64,000 nucleotides of DNA from an uncultured Candidatus Melainabacteria bacterium (GTDB lineage Bacteria; Cyanobacteriota; Vampirovibrionia; Gastranaerophilales; Gastranaerophilaceae), in contig CAKUZD010000004.1 of NCBI GenBank assembly GCA_934718275.1, forward strand, positions 186,001 to 250,000, written 5' to 3'. The translations under genes and the position numbers were made by a program. Under the pieces are notes generated by a model. That model had not been told where the DNA came from. It did not search any database and saw only the letters and a list, made by a program, of their open reading frames with translations. Positions 1 through 8,163 of this stretch are shown one piece after another (the first letter of the stretch is position 1; each line of letters opens with the position of its first letter).

Positions 1-1393
1 GGTTATCAACATCATTAAAAGATATAGTTTCTTCATTGATGTTTAAAGGTTCAATAGAATTGTCTGCTTGATTTTTGGTTGAAACTTCATCAAAAGAAAT
101 TTTATTGTCAATAGTATCTATAAAGTCAGTGTTTGGCTCAACTGTTGGAAGTTCAACATTCTCAAGAGAAATAGTATCTTGTTCAATATTTTCTTCTGCG
201 TTGTTGTCAGCAACAAGTGATGCGGTATCTACATTATCAAACGATATTGTATCAGTTGTTTCTGATGTATTAACAGTGGGTTCATTAGAGTTGGAAGATA
301 AGTCTTTTGCGATATCTAATCCTGTATTAACCAAATCCAGTCCTGTTTCTGCTATTGAACTAATTCCTTCGGCAGCTCCTGCTGCTTGTGCTATTTCTCC
401 GGCAGCTCCTGCAACAGCTCCTGCTGCAGTACCGGCTGCTATTGCGCCGGCAATATTTGCGGCAGTGTCAGCCAAAGTGTTATTTTCTGATGTTTTAGTT
501 TCTTCTGTTTGGGATATCGGTTCTTCATTAATTGTTTCAATTTCATCAAGAGTAATGTTTTCAATATCCTCTATAGGTTCAAGTTCCATTTCTTCAAGAG
601 AACTAACTTCTTGAGTTTCAACTTTATTTTCAACCGGTAATACATTTTCTTCTGCTGAAGATACTTCTGGTTGGGTATTTGTATTCGGTTTTTTGATTTC
701 GGAGTCGTTCATGGCTTTGTACGAAAGAGTTTCAAAGTTTTCGTATTCAATAAATTTGTCTCTAAGTTCTGCGCTCTTAGTCAATTGATTAATTAAGAAT
801 TTTTTATCTTCTTCCGAGATATCATTATCAGACATAGCTACAATAATTCTTTCAGAATTTGATAAATCTTCATCTGTAATATTTTCTATAGAATTTCTTT
901 GGTGAGATTCAATATATTTTTTTAAATCTTTTGCAGAGCTCAATTTTTCTTTTTCAATAAAATAATATTTATCATTTGCATTATTTTTGTTAATAAGTTT
1001 AGGGTCAAAAAAGCCAAGGAATTTAACATAAGATAAGTCTTTTGCCAAATAGAAAACAAGATAAATATCAGGAACGAGATTATATTCAAAATGAGATTTT
1101 GGAATAAAAATAGCGTTTTCATCAAAAACTACTCTTACATCCATGTGAATATTCGGGAGCATAATGTCAGAAATATCCATTTCCTCAAGGATTTTTTTAA
1201 TTGAGTGGATATTGTAAATGTTTGAAACATCAATGTCTTCGGATGCCAAATATTTTAAAGCCAATTCAGCTCCAAGAGTGTTTATGTATGCTCTATTTTT
1301 TACGTCTTTGTGGGCAAATGCGTTAGCAGCAACGCTTGCATCTAATTTCTCTCTATCTTCAATGTAAATAAGTGTTTCTTGTTGTGTTCCCAT
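1..1393 (-). CDS. Unknown protein, 3' end beyond window (464 codons visible)
   Basis: The minus frame opens at ATG 1391-1393 (MGTQQETLIYIED...) after AAAAGGAGAT and stays open to the window edge, so the C terminus is missing. I do not recognise the family. About the first 240 residues look globular (mixed alpha/beta, many K/E/D/N). Then comes a low-complexity stretch rich in E, T and S, a glycine/alanine zipper-like segment (encoded about 350-480, with IAGAIAAGTAAG-type spacing) that could insert in a membrane or self-associate, and repeated acidic E/N/S-rich motifs such as TISFDNVD, TISLENVE and KISFDEVS. No signal peptide is visible. The gene is divergent from the small protein at 1560. The reading frame is certain; the function is unknown. 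Confidence 0.8.
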   Translation of the reverse strand, partial: MGTQQETLIYIEDREKLDASVAANAFAHKDVKNRAYINTLGAELALKYLASEDIDVSNIYNIHSIKKILEEMDISDIMLPNIHMDVRVVFDENAIFIPKSHFEYNLVPDIYLVFYLAKDLSYVKFLGFFDPKLINKNNANDKYYFIEKEKLSSAKDLKKYIESHQRNSIENITDEDLSNSERIIVAMSDNDISEEDKKFLINQLTKSAELRDKFIEYENFETLSYKAMNDSEIKKPNTNTQPEVSSAEENVLPVENKVETQEVSSLEEMELEPIEDIENITLDEIETINEEPISQTEETKTSENNTLADTAANIAGAIAAGTAAGAVAGAAGEIAQAAGAAEGISSIAETGLDLVNTGLDIAKDLSSNSNEPTVNTSETTDTISFDNVDTASLVADNNAEENIEQDTISLENVELPTVEPNTDFIDTIDNKISFDEVSTKNQADNSIEPLNINEETISFNDVDN

Positions 1394-1559
1394 GCTTTTT
1401 ATCTCCTTTTATTATATAAGATGGCACGGGGGAAAAAAATATTCCAAGAAAAATGTAAATTTTTGTAACAAATGTTGAAAACCATAACTGTTTTAGACAA
1501 AATAAACATGTTAGTCGTTTTATATAGTCATTCAAAAAGTGTTTATAAAGGAGGTTTTT

Positions 1560-1946
1560 ATGCTTAATGCTGTGTCCGGAGTGAGTTTCAAAGGAGAAGT
1601 TACTCCAAATCAAAATTTACAAGATTTAATTAATTCTCATGGGCAATTTTCTGCACCAATTGCTGAGGCTCCGGCAGATTCATTTGTTAGAAGAAATACA
1701 GAAGAAAATAAAAAAAGTAAAGCCCCTGCAGTTATTGGCTCTCTTGTAGCGCTTGCTGCGGCAGCTTATATTGGTTTAGGGGTTGCTGTAAGTAAATCTA
1801 AATTGACTAAAGTTGTTGCACAAGAAGGTAAGGAATTGAAATTTGCTGAAAAAGCTCAAAACTTCTTCCACTCAATTGGTGAGAATGCAGAAAGCTTGTG
1901 GAACAAAATTCGTGGTAATAAGACAGAAAGTGCTGCTACTAAGTAG
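1560..1946 (+). CDS. Small membrane-anchored protein of unknown function
   Basis: 128 residues from ATG 1560, chosen over the in-frame upstream ATG at 1539 because AAAGGAGG (1547-1554) sits at ideal distance. The N terminus contains VSFKGE. Residues about 45-65 (APAVIGSLVALAAAAYIGLG) form one hydrophobic segment, followed by a charged, helical, lysine-rich tail. There is no cleavable-looking signal sequence. No family recognised. It stands alone between a divergent unknown gene and miaB, and shares a terminator with miaB. Confidence 0.75.
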   Translation: MLNAVSGVSFKGEVTPNQNLQDLINSHGQFSAPIAEAPADSFVRRNTEENKKSKAPAVIGSLVALAAAAYIGLGVAVSKSKLTKVVAQEGKELKFAEKAQNFFHSIGENAESLWNKIRGNKTESAATK

Positions 1947-1993
1947 GGTAAAATATTAGATTTAAAAAAATAAATTGAAGAAAGAAACAAATT

Positions 1994-2022
1994 AAAAAGC
2001 CCATTTTTAAAATGGGCTTTTT
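1994..2022. terminator. Bidirectional rho-independent terminator
   Basis: AAAAAGCCCATTTT pairs with AAAATGGGCTTTTT around a minimal loop. A-runs on one side and T-runs on the other let it serve both the small + gene ending at 1946 and miaB, which ends at 2043 on the minus strand. Confidence 0.85.
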
Positions 2023-2042
2023 AGCTAAAAATACTAATTAAC

Positions 2043-3368
2043 TTATATTAATTCACCTTTAAGGTACCAAGTTTTTGCGCCCGATATTTTAACATTTACA
2101 AATTGTCCGGTTAAATCTTCATTACAAGGTATGTGAACAGTTTTAAAGTTTCTTGTTTTGCCTGTGTTAATCATTTGTCCTTTGTGTTCGTAAAAGTTCT
2201 CTACAAGCACTTCCATTTCTTTGCCAACGTATTTTAAGTTCGATTTTAAGCAATTCTCTTTTACTTTGTTATTAAGGCGCTGAAATCTTTCATTTTTAAT
2301 GTTTTCCGGAATAAATTTATCAACCCATTTAGCCGCAACGGTTTTTTCTCTTGGAGAATACGCCGCTACATTACAATAGTCGAGTTCAAATTCATCAATT
2401 GCGCTCAGGGTATCTTCAAATTGTTCTTCTGTTTCTCCGGGAAACCCTGCAATAAAGTCACTTGTTATGGTTACATCAGGTATCATATCTCGAACTTTTT
2501 TTACTATTTTTGCGTAAGTTTCTCTGTCATAACGTCTGTTCATCGCTTTAAGCACAGTTGAATTTCCTGATTGCATTGGGATATGAAAATATTCACACAC
2601 TTTATCTAATTCTTTGGCTGTTTTAATTAATTCATCAGTAATATCTGTCGGGTATGATGTTACAAAGCGAATTCTGAATTTTCCTTCCAGGGAATTTAAT
2701 TCTTTCAATAAATCTGCTAATCTGTAATTTTTATCTTTAAAATCTTTACCATAACTGTCAACATTTTGTCCAAGCAGTGTAATTTCCTTAAAGCCTGCGT
2801 TTAAAGCATCTTTTACTTCTTTTATAATTGTTTCCGGCAATCGGGAGCGTTCTCTGCCTCTTGTGTATGGCACAATGCAGTATGTACAGAAATTATTACA
2901 TCCTTCGGTAATATTAATCCATGCATTTGTAGATTTTACACGATTAATTTCATAGTTTTCAGGATTTTGAGAAGGAAGATTGGTTTCTTCACAATCACAA
3001 ACTCTTTCTCCGTTATTTACTTTTTTGATAATTTCAGGTAGTGAGTATATTTTATGAGTTCCTAAAACGAAATCTACGTATGGGGCACGAGAGAATACTT
3101 GTCTTGCCTTTTGTTGTGCTACGCAACCGCACATCCCGATTTTTATTTCAGGGTTTCTGTCTTGTTTCCATTTGCCCCAAACACCTAATTGACTGAAAGC
3201 TTTATCTTCACTTAATTGTCTTATAGAACAAGTATTTACCATAAGTAAGTCTGCTTTTTCCGGATTTTTTGTTTCTTCATACCCAAAGTGAGAAAGCATA
3301 CCAAGCATTCTTTCGGTGTCTGATTTGTTCATTTGACAGCCCATTGTTTCTATATATACGTGTTTCAT
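2043..3368 (-). CDS. miaB: tRNA-2-methylthio-N6-dimethylallyladenosine synthase MiaB
   Basis: Radical SAM methylthiotransferase that adds a methylthio group to i6A37 of tRNAs. The 441-residue protein has the three-part family layout. The N-terminal MTTase domain shows GCQMN (C11), NTCSIR (C47) and GCVAQ (C82) for the auxiliary cluster. The radical SAM core has C157-x3-C161-x2-C164 in EGCNNFCTYCIVPYTRGR. A C-terminal TRAM domain starts around residue 375. I placed the start at the M of MKHVYIETMG, preceded by AAGGGA at 3378-3373; the frame opens 26 codons earlier without a ribosome site. EGCNNFCTYCIVPYTRGRERS favours MiaB over MtaB or RimO. The length is normal. Confidence 0.95.
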   Translation of the reverse strand: MKHVYIETMGCQMNKSDTERMLGMLSHFGYEETKNPEKADLLMVNTCSIRQLSEDKAFSQLGVWGKWKQDRNPEIKIGMCGCVAQQKARQVFSRAPYVDFVLGTHKIYSLPEIIKKVNNGERVCDCEETNLPSQNPENYEINRVKSTNAWINITEGCNNFCTYCIVPYTRGRERSRLPETIIKEVKDALNAGFKEITLLGQNVDSYGKDFKDKNYRLADLLKELNSLEGKFRIRFVTSYPTDITDELIKTAKELDKVCEYFHIPMQSGNSTVLKAMNRRYDRETYAKIVKKVRDMIPDVTITSDFIAGFPGETEEQFEDTLSAIDEFELDYCNVAAYSPREKTVAAKWVDKFIPENIKNERFQRLNNKVKENCLKSNLKYVGKEMEVLVENFYEHKGQMINTGKTRNFKTVHIPCNEDLTGQFVNVKISGAKTWYLKGELI

Positions 3369-3528
3369 TTTTATTCCCTTTTGTGAATTGTTTTTATTAC
3401 AATAAACGCTATAATATTTCGTAAATGTTTGTTTATACTCTAGCACAAAAATACTTAATAAGCTTGACTTTTGTTCTAAATAATAATATTCTTTATAATA
3501 TAAAGATGGTCTGAAAGGTAGTGTGTAT

Positions 3529-5199
3529 ATGGGGTTAAGAGAAAAGAACGTTCTTATGCTTTTGCATGAAAGAACTGAAAAATATTCGGATAAAGTTGCA
3601 TTGGGGATGAAAACTAAATATGGTTGGAAAGAATTTACTTATAGTGGAATTGGACTTTTATCCCGTAAGATTGCGCATTATTTGATTAGTGAATTAGGTG
3701 TTAGGAAGGGGGACAGGCTTGCGATAATTTCAGAATCAAAGCCTGAATATGGAGCTTGTGTTTTTGCGTCAGTTATTTCAGGGATGGTCACTGTTCCATT
3801 AGATGTAAAGCTTACAAAATACGAATTGAAATCTATTCTTTCGGATTGTGAACCAACTGTTATTATGGTTTCTGTTGCTCATTATAAAATGGCAAAATTC
3901 CTGCAAGAAGAAATTCCTTCAATAAAAGCAGTAATTTTGATGGATGAACCAACTTATGATATTCCGGAAAAGAGTATTTATCAATTGCCTGATAATTATG
4001 ATTATAAATGGAAATTAAGAAGTTCAAAAGCAGTTGCTTTTATTATTTATACATCAGGAACAACAGGTGCGCCAAAGGGGGTGGAAATTACATTTCAAAA
4101 TATGCTTGCTCAGTTAGATGATTTGAAATATGCGTTAGATAAAATTCTTCCGTATGAAAATGTAAATATTTTGTCTATTTTGCCTATGAACCATCTTTTC
4201 GAAATGACAGTAGGTTTTTCAACTTTCTTAAATTTTGGTTTTTCAGTTTACTATACCCCGAGCTTAAAACCAAAAGATATTTTGAGCATTATGAGAGAAA
4301 AACAAATTGAATTTATGATTGTAGTACCTGCTTTTTTAAAGCTTCTAAAAACAGCAATTGAAGCAGAATTAAAAAATTCTCCAATTCATGTAAAAGCTGC
4401 ATTTAGATTAATGTTTAAAATTGCAAAATATATTCCCTCATATAGAGTAAAAAAATTTATGTTTAGAAAAATTCATAATAAGTTTGGGGGGTATTTTTCC
4501 GGGTGTATATCAGGAGGTGCTCCTTTAGACTTGTCGGTTGGAGAATTTTTTGAGAGAATTGGTATAAAAGTTTATCAGGGTTATGGATTATCTGAAGCCA
4601 GTCCTGTAGTGTCTGTTAATGTTGACAGGCGAGGGGATTTATCCTCTGTTGGGTCTCCTTTGAAAAGTTTGGAAGCTAAAACTGATGAAGAAACCGGAGA
4701 ACTTATCTTAAGAGGACCTTCTATTATGAGAGGGTATCATAATCAACCAGAAATAACATCAGAAGTTTTGGAAGCTGACGGATGGCTGCACACAGGCGAT
4801 ATCGCAGAAATTAGAAACGGGCATATTTATATTACGGGAAGAATTAAAAACATGATAGTTCTTTCCGGAGGGAAAAAAGTTTTTCCGGAAGAAGTTGAAG
4901 CTGTTTTAGAACAAAGTCCTTATATTTCAGAAGTTTGTGTATTTGGTACTTCCAGAAATTTTGGAGCGAAAGATGGAACAGAAGAAATTACGGTTGTTGC
5001 AGTTCCAACAGAAGATGTAATTAATAAATACGAAACTGGTACGGTCGAGAAACTTATTAAAGACGAAATAAAAAAATTGTCGTTACGTTTGACGGCATAC
5101 AAAAGACCTGTTAATATAATCGTAAGAATAGAACCTTTACCGAGAACTACAACAAGAAAGGTTAAACGTAAAGAGGTTAAACAGTTTGTAAATATTTAA
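3529..5199 (+). CDS. AMP-dependent synthetase / long-chain acyl-CoA ligase family
   Basis: Adenylate-forming enzyme that activates a carboxylic acid (probably a fatty acid) with ATP, usually for transfer to CoA or ACP. The P-loop-like A3 motif YTSGTTGAPKG lies at residues 174-184, then YQGYGLSEASPV, the adenylate-binding segment WLHTGDIA, and GRIKNMIVLSGGKKVFPEE with the hinge. A terminal TRKVKRKEV supplies the usual late lysine. 556 residues is typical. ATG 3529 was chosen; GTG 3523 is an alternative because the AAAGG at 3514 lies between ideal distances of the two. The gene is followed after 8 nt by a small exported protein, so they probably form an operon. Substrate cannot be read from sequence; an acyl-ACP synthetase or phospholipid remodelling role is equally possible. 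Confidence 0.88.
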   Translation: MGLREKNVLMLLHERTEKYSDKVALGMKTKYGWKEFTYSGIGLLSRKIAHYLISELGVRKGDRLAIISESKPEYGACVFASVISGMVTVPLDVKLTKYELKSILSDCEPTVIMVSVAHYKMAKFLQEEIPSIKAVILMDEPTYDIPEKSIYQLPDNYDYKWKLRSSKAVAFIIYTSGTTGAPKGVEITFQNMLAQLDDLKYALDKILPYENVNILSILPMNHLFEMTVGFSTFLNFGFSVYYTPSLKPKDILSIMREKQIEFMIVVPAFLKLLKTAIEAELKNSPIHVKAAFRLMFKIAKYIPSYRVKKFMFRKIHNKFGGYFSGCISGGAPLDLSVGEFFERIGIKVYQGYGLSEASPVVSVNVDRRGDLSSVGSPLKSLEAKTDEETGELILRGPSIMRGYHNQPEITSEVLEADGWLHTGDIAEIRNGHIYITGRIKNMIVLSGGKKVFPEEVEAVLEQSPYISEVCVFGTSRNFGAKDGTEEITVVAVPTEDVINKYETGTVEKLIKDEIKKLSLRLTAYKRPVNIIVRIEPLPRTTTRKVKRKEVKQFVNI

Positions 5200-5207
5200 G
5201 AGGCATT

Positions 5208-5597
5208 ATGAAAAACGCATTAATTGTATTAATACTAAGTTTTATGGCAATTCCGGTATTTTCGGAAGAATTGAAGTTAATTAATCCGCAGGCAGATTTG
5301 CCGCCTAAGTGGACAGATTTTTGTGAAACAGGATATGAAAATGCTGTTTACAAAAATAAGGATGACATTTTTAATATATTTAATTATGTGAAAACAGAAC
5401 GTACAAAAACTAATTATTGGGCAGAACGTAGGGTTAGTTTTGAAAAATATTTAAAGAGCTGTAATTCTCTTGACGATAGTTCAAGACCGGCTTGTTACGC
5501 TGAATTGAGAAAATCTGAAACAGAGAAGAATGATTTGTATAGGCTTAAACAAAATCAATTCATTTATGAAAATAATATTCAGTTGAATAGAAGATGA
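5208..5597 (+). CDS. Small exported protein, unknown
   Basis: 129 residues with a signal peptide (MKNALIVLILSFMAIPVFSEE, cleavage likely after FS). The mature part is charged, with a probable coiled helix near the C terminus (ELRKSETEKNDLYRLKQNQ) and two or three cysteines (CETG, CNSL, CYAEL). It starts 8 nt after the acyl ligase stop behind AAGAGG, so it is co-transcribed with it. No family recognised. Confidence 0.75.
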   Translation: MKNALIVLILSFMAIPVFSEELKLINPQADLPPKWTDFCETGYENAVYKNKDDIFNIFNYVKTERTKTNYWAERRVSFEKYLKSCNSLDDSSRPACYAELRKSETEKNDLYRLKQNQFIYENNIQLNRR

Positions 5598-5620
5598 TTG
5601 TAGAATTAATTTGAAAATAA

Positions 5621-5652
5621 AAAAGACCTCTTTAGATTTAAGAGGTCTTTTG
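5621..5652. terminator. Bidirectional terminator
   Basis: AAAAGACCTCTT pairs with AAGAGGTCTTTT around a GATTT-type loop. It lies between the end of the exported-protein gene (+) and the end of rubrerythrin (-) and can serve both. Confidence 0.85.
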
Positions 5653-5673
5653 GTTGTTCATTATGACAAAAAT

Positions 5674-6216
5674 TTATGAAAAATATCTTTTTAATAAACC
5701 GTCAAAACCTTTGCCGTGACGAGCTTCGTCTTTAGCCATTTCGTGAACTGTGTCGTGGATGGCATCATAGCCCAACTCTTTTGCACGTCTAGCGATTGCA
5801 AGTTTGCCTTCGCAAGCGCCTTGTTCTGCTTCTGCACGCATTTCAAGGTTTTTCTTTGTTGAATCTGTAACAACTTCCCCTAATAATTCGGCAAATTTTG
5901 CAGCGTGTTCAGCTTCTTCAAACGCATATCTTTTATAAGCTTCTGCAACTTCAGGATAACCTTCTCTTTCTGCAACTCTAGCCATAGCAAGGTACATACC
6001 AACTTCAGTACATTCGCCTGAAAAATGTGCTCTTAAACCTTCCATAACCTCTTTATCTTCAACTTTGCCATCGCCTACTTTGTGTTCGCAAGCATAAACT
6101 TTGCCTTCTGCTGAATTAATTTCTTTGAATGTTGTTGCTCCACATAAAGGACATCTATCAGGAGCTTTATCACTTTCTGTTGACCATCCGCATACTGTAC
6201 ATACAAATTTAGCCAT
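5674..6216 (-). CDS. Reverse-type rubrerythrin (N-terminal rubredoxin domain)
   Basis: Non-haem diiron peroxidase of anaerobes that reduces hydrogen peroxide with electrons from a rubredoxin centre. The domain order is reversed relative to classical rubrerythrin: a rubredoxin-like iron site comes first (C6-x2-C9 and C22-x2-C25, VCTVCGW and RCPLCGA), followed by a four-helix ferritin-like domain with the ligands in AHFSGECTEVGMY, FEEAEHAAKF and KDEARHGKGF. 180 residues is the family length. AAAGGTGGT sits before the start. It stands alone between terminator 5621-5652 and hemW. Presence of this protein points to a strictly or mostly anaerobic life. Confidence 0.93.
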   Translation of the reverse strand: MAKFVCTVCGWSTESDKAPDRCPLCGATTFKEINSAEGKVYACEHKVGDGKVEDKEVMEGLRAHFSGECTEVGMYLAMARVAEREGYPEVAEAYKRYAFEEAEHAAKFAELLGEVVTDSTKKNLEMRAEAEQGACEGKLAIARRAKELGYDAIHDTVHEMAKDEARHGKGFDGLLKRYFS

Positions 6217-6331
6217 TTTCTACCACCTTTCTTATAAAAAATTAGTCTCTTTTAACATGTTTAATGATACAATACAAAATCTTATTTGTAAAGTAGGAAT
6301 TATTACTATTTTTTAAAATTCTTTACAAATA

Positions 6332-7420
6332 TTATTCTAAAAATTCGGCTAATATGGTATTACTTATCAAAATTCCATTGTCTGTTAGCATAAACCCTGT
6401 ATTAGTTTCTTTTAGATACTTATAAGAAATGTACTTATTAAGTGTTGTGGCGTACTTTTTCAGGAAATCTATGTTAAATTTTTGATTAATTTTTTGGATA
6501 TTAATTCCCTCCATTTTACGAAATCCGAGAAAAATTTCTTCCTCTAATTGCTCTTGTAGAGATAGTTTATGGCTTGCTTTATGTGTTGTTGGATTATTTA
6601 TGTATTCTTCCAAATCTGTTGAGTTATAATATCTTGTATTATTTTCATATCCGTGAGCAGCTGCGCCAAAACCGTAATAAGTATTGTTATTCCAATAATT
6701 AAGGTTATGCTCAGAATAAAAACCTTTTTTAGAAAAATTACTTATTTCATAATGTTCAAAACCTTGTTTAGTTGTAGTTGTAATGGCTTTTAAGTACATG
6801 TCAGCTTGTGCGTCTTCATTAGGAAGGTTTTTGGGAGGATTGTTATAAAAATAACAATCATTATCTATTTTTAAACCATATAGGGATATGTGCTGAATAT
6901 CTAATGCTATAGCTTTTTGTAAGTCATTTTCAAAATTTTCAATTTGTTGCTCCGGCAAACCATAAATAAAGTCGAGACTAATATTGTCAAAACCTGCTTT
7001 TTGAGCTAGTTTTACAGCATTAATAACATCATTAGAAGAATGCCGTCTGCCTATTAGTTTTAGAATTTTGTCATCAAAAGTTTGGCAACCAAAACTTAAA
7101 CGATTAATTCCAAGTTTTTTTAGTTCTGATAAATATTTAAAATTAATATTTTCAGGATTTAGTTCAGTAGTAATTTCAGTTTTTACGGAAAAATTAAATA
7201 GTTTTAAAATGTTGGAAAAATCTTTAATGCTTAATAAAGACGGAGTTCCTCCTCCAAAATATAATGTGTTGAGTTGTTCTCCTTGGTATTTAGCTTGAAT
7301 TTCTTTTAGCAAAGCATTGATGTATTGCTCTTTAAGTTCAATTTTTGGAAATGAAACAAATGAGCAGTATTTGCATTTAGATTTACAAAACGGTATGTGT
7401 ATGTAAACGTTTTTAGGCAT
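6332..7420 (-). CDS. hemW: Radical SAM haem chaperone HemW (HemN-like)
   Basis: 362 residues, starting MPKNVYIHIPFCKSKC. The radical SAM cysteines are C12-x3-C16-x2-C19 (CKSKCKYCSF), followed by YFGGGTPS, ELNPE and FGCQTFDD. The C-terminal HemN-like domain has GFGAAAHGY and EEIFLGFRKMEGI. The length and the lack of the extended HemN N terminus favour HemW, a haem-trafficking protein, over coproporphyrinogen dehydrogenase. There is no ribosome binding site. A TACAAT -10 box lies 6 nt before ATG, so the mRNA is probably leaderless. Confidence 0.87.
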   Translation of the reverse strand: MPKNVYIHIPFCKSKCKYCSFVSFPKIELKEQYINALLKEIQAKYQGEQLNTLYFGGGTPSLLSIKDFSNILKLFNFSVKTEITTELNPENINFKYLSELKKLGINRLSFGCQTFDDKILKLIGRRHSSNDVINAVKLAQKAGFDNISLDFIYGLPEQQIENFENDLQKAIALDIQHISLYGLKIDNDCYFYNNPPKNLPNEDAQADMYLKAITTTTKQGFEHYEISNFSKKGFYSEHNLNYWNNNTYYGFGAAAHGYENNTRYYNSTDLEEYINNPTTHKASHKLSLQEQLEEEIFLGFRKMEGINIQKINQKFNIDFLKKYATTLNKYISYKYLKETNTGFMLTDNGILISNTILAEFLE

Positions 7421-7426
7421 AGATTT

Positions 7427-7455
7427 ATTGTATAATAAACTATTTTTGTTGGGAA
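7427..7455 (-). promoter_or_regulatory. hemW promoter (leaderless type)
   Basis: On the minus strand TTCCCA (7455-7450), 17 nt, then TACAAT (7432-7427), 6 nt, then the hemW ATG. Transcription should start at or within a base or two of the start codon. Confidence 0.55.
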
Positions 7456-7571
7456 GGAGGTTGATAAAGGTGTTAAGGAAGGCATTAAGGCAATAGGGCG
7501 TTAAGGCAATAAGGTTTTACGGTCATTGTGAGCGAACGCGAAACAATCCAGCTGATTAATTGTTTAAGATT

Positions 7572-7591
7572 GGCTGGGTAGATACCACTGC
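7572..7591. repeat. REP-like palindrome (degenerate copy)
   Basis: GGCTGGGTAGATACCACTGC: an imperfect version of the GGCGGGGTA/TACCCCGCC palindrome found around and inside the RAYT gene at 24.6 kb. Confidence 0.55.
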
Positions 7592-7769
7592 ATACAAGAC
7601 TTTAGTGAAACGTGAGAAGTGAAAAGTGAAAAGACCTTATCTATGGGCAATAAGGCTTTAAGGCGATAGGGCAATAAGATTTTACAGTCATTGTGAGCGA
7701 ATGCGAAACAATAATGTCGTCATTCTGAGGGCTTTGCCCGAAAGAATCTAGCTGATTAATTTCAATATT

Positions 7770-7789
7770 GGTGGGGCAGGTGCCACCGC
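7770..7789. repeat. REP-like palindrome
   Basis: GGTGGGGCAGGTGCCACCGC, preceded by CAATATTG and followed by TCTACA. The same flanks occur around the palindromes at 29974 and 46698 in the other orientation. Confidence 0.6.
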
Positions 7790-7802
7790 TCTACAAAACT
7801 TC

Positions 7803-7878
7803 GTCATTCTGAGCAAAGCGAAGAATCTTCTAAACATTTCACCAACCATGCGATGTTTCGGTTTCACCTCAACATGAC
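7803..7878. repeat. 76-nt double-hairpin repeat unit
   Basis: Two diverged arms face each other: GTCATTCTGAGCAAAGCGAA at the left, and the complement of GTCATGTTGAGGTGAAACCG at the right. Each arm folds by itself (ATTCT/AGAAT; ATGTT/AACAT enclosing GGT-GAA-ACC). The same 75-77 nt unit lies inverted at 29886-29961, 30085-30161 and 46528-46602. Confidence 0.8.
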
Positions 7879-8163
7879 GAATCTTTCCCCTCCCCATTTG
7901 TGGGAGGCGGATTGTGAGCTGAGGGCGAACAGACTTGCAGAAGTGCAAGCTGTGCAGACCCGTTAAACGCGAGCAACCAAGCAAGGGTGCCTGAAAGGCA
8001 GGTGAGGGGCTCTACAATGCCACAATAGCAAAATAGCAATAACTTGTCAGTGAAATAACTTGCTTTTTGTGAAATATCCATTAAATGATTGATGTGAAGT
8101 TAGGGCAATTATTCTATTGTATTTATGGGGAAAGCTCATCATTATACAGACTAAGGGATAAGT

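Larger units (their letters stand above)
7455..8080. repeat. Intergenic repeat array A
   Basis: This gene-free stretch is a mosaic of modules that recur, often inverted, at 29.9-30.3 kb and 46.5-47.3 kb. In order: short direct repeats of TTAAGGCAATAGGG type; a GTCATTGTGAGCGAA hairpin arm (7511 onward) leading to AGCTGATTAAT; an imperfect GGC...GCC palindrome at 7572-7591; a purine-rich GTGAGAAGTGAAAAG stretch (7610-7630); a second GTCATTGTGAGCG arm (about 7688); a GTCATTCTGAGGG arm (7724); a palindrome at 7770-7789; and the paired-arm unit at 7803-7878. A segment containing GTGAGGGGCTC...AATGCCACAATAGC, whose relative appears inverted in array C, ends it. No coding signal; the short frames here have no start context. 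Confidence 0.8.

Noticed and set aside
75..614. Plus-strand frame of 179 codons rich in serine and alanine
   Set aside because: It lies antisense within the partial minus-strand gene 1-1393, has no ribosome site, and its composition is the mirror of the glutamate/asparagine-rich real frame.
3464..3499. Promoter before the acyl-CoA ligase (TTGACT and TATAAT)
   Set aside because: The two boxes are 24 nt apart, too far for one sigma-70 promoter; the TATAAT alone may be used but I cannot pair it.
7748..8081. Minus-strand frames of 70-78 codons
   Set aside because: They sit in repeat array A, whose modules recur elsewhere in other frames and orientations; no start context.
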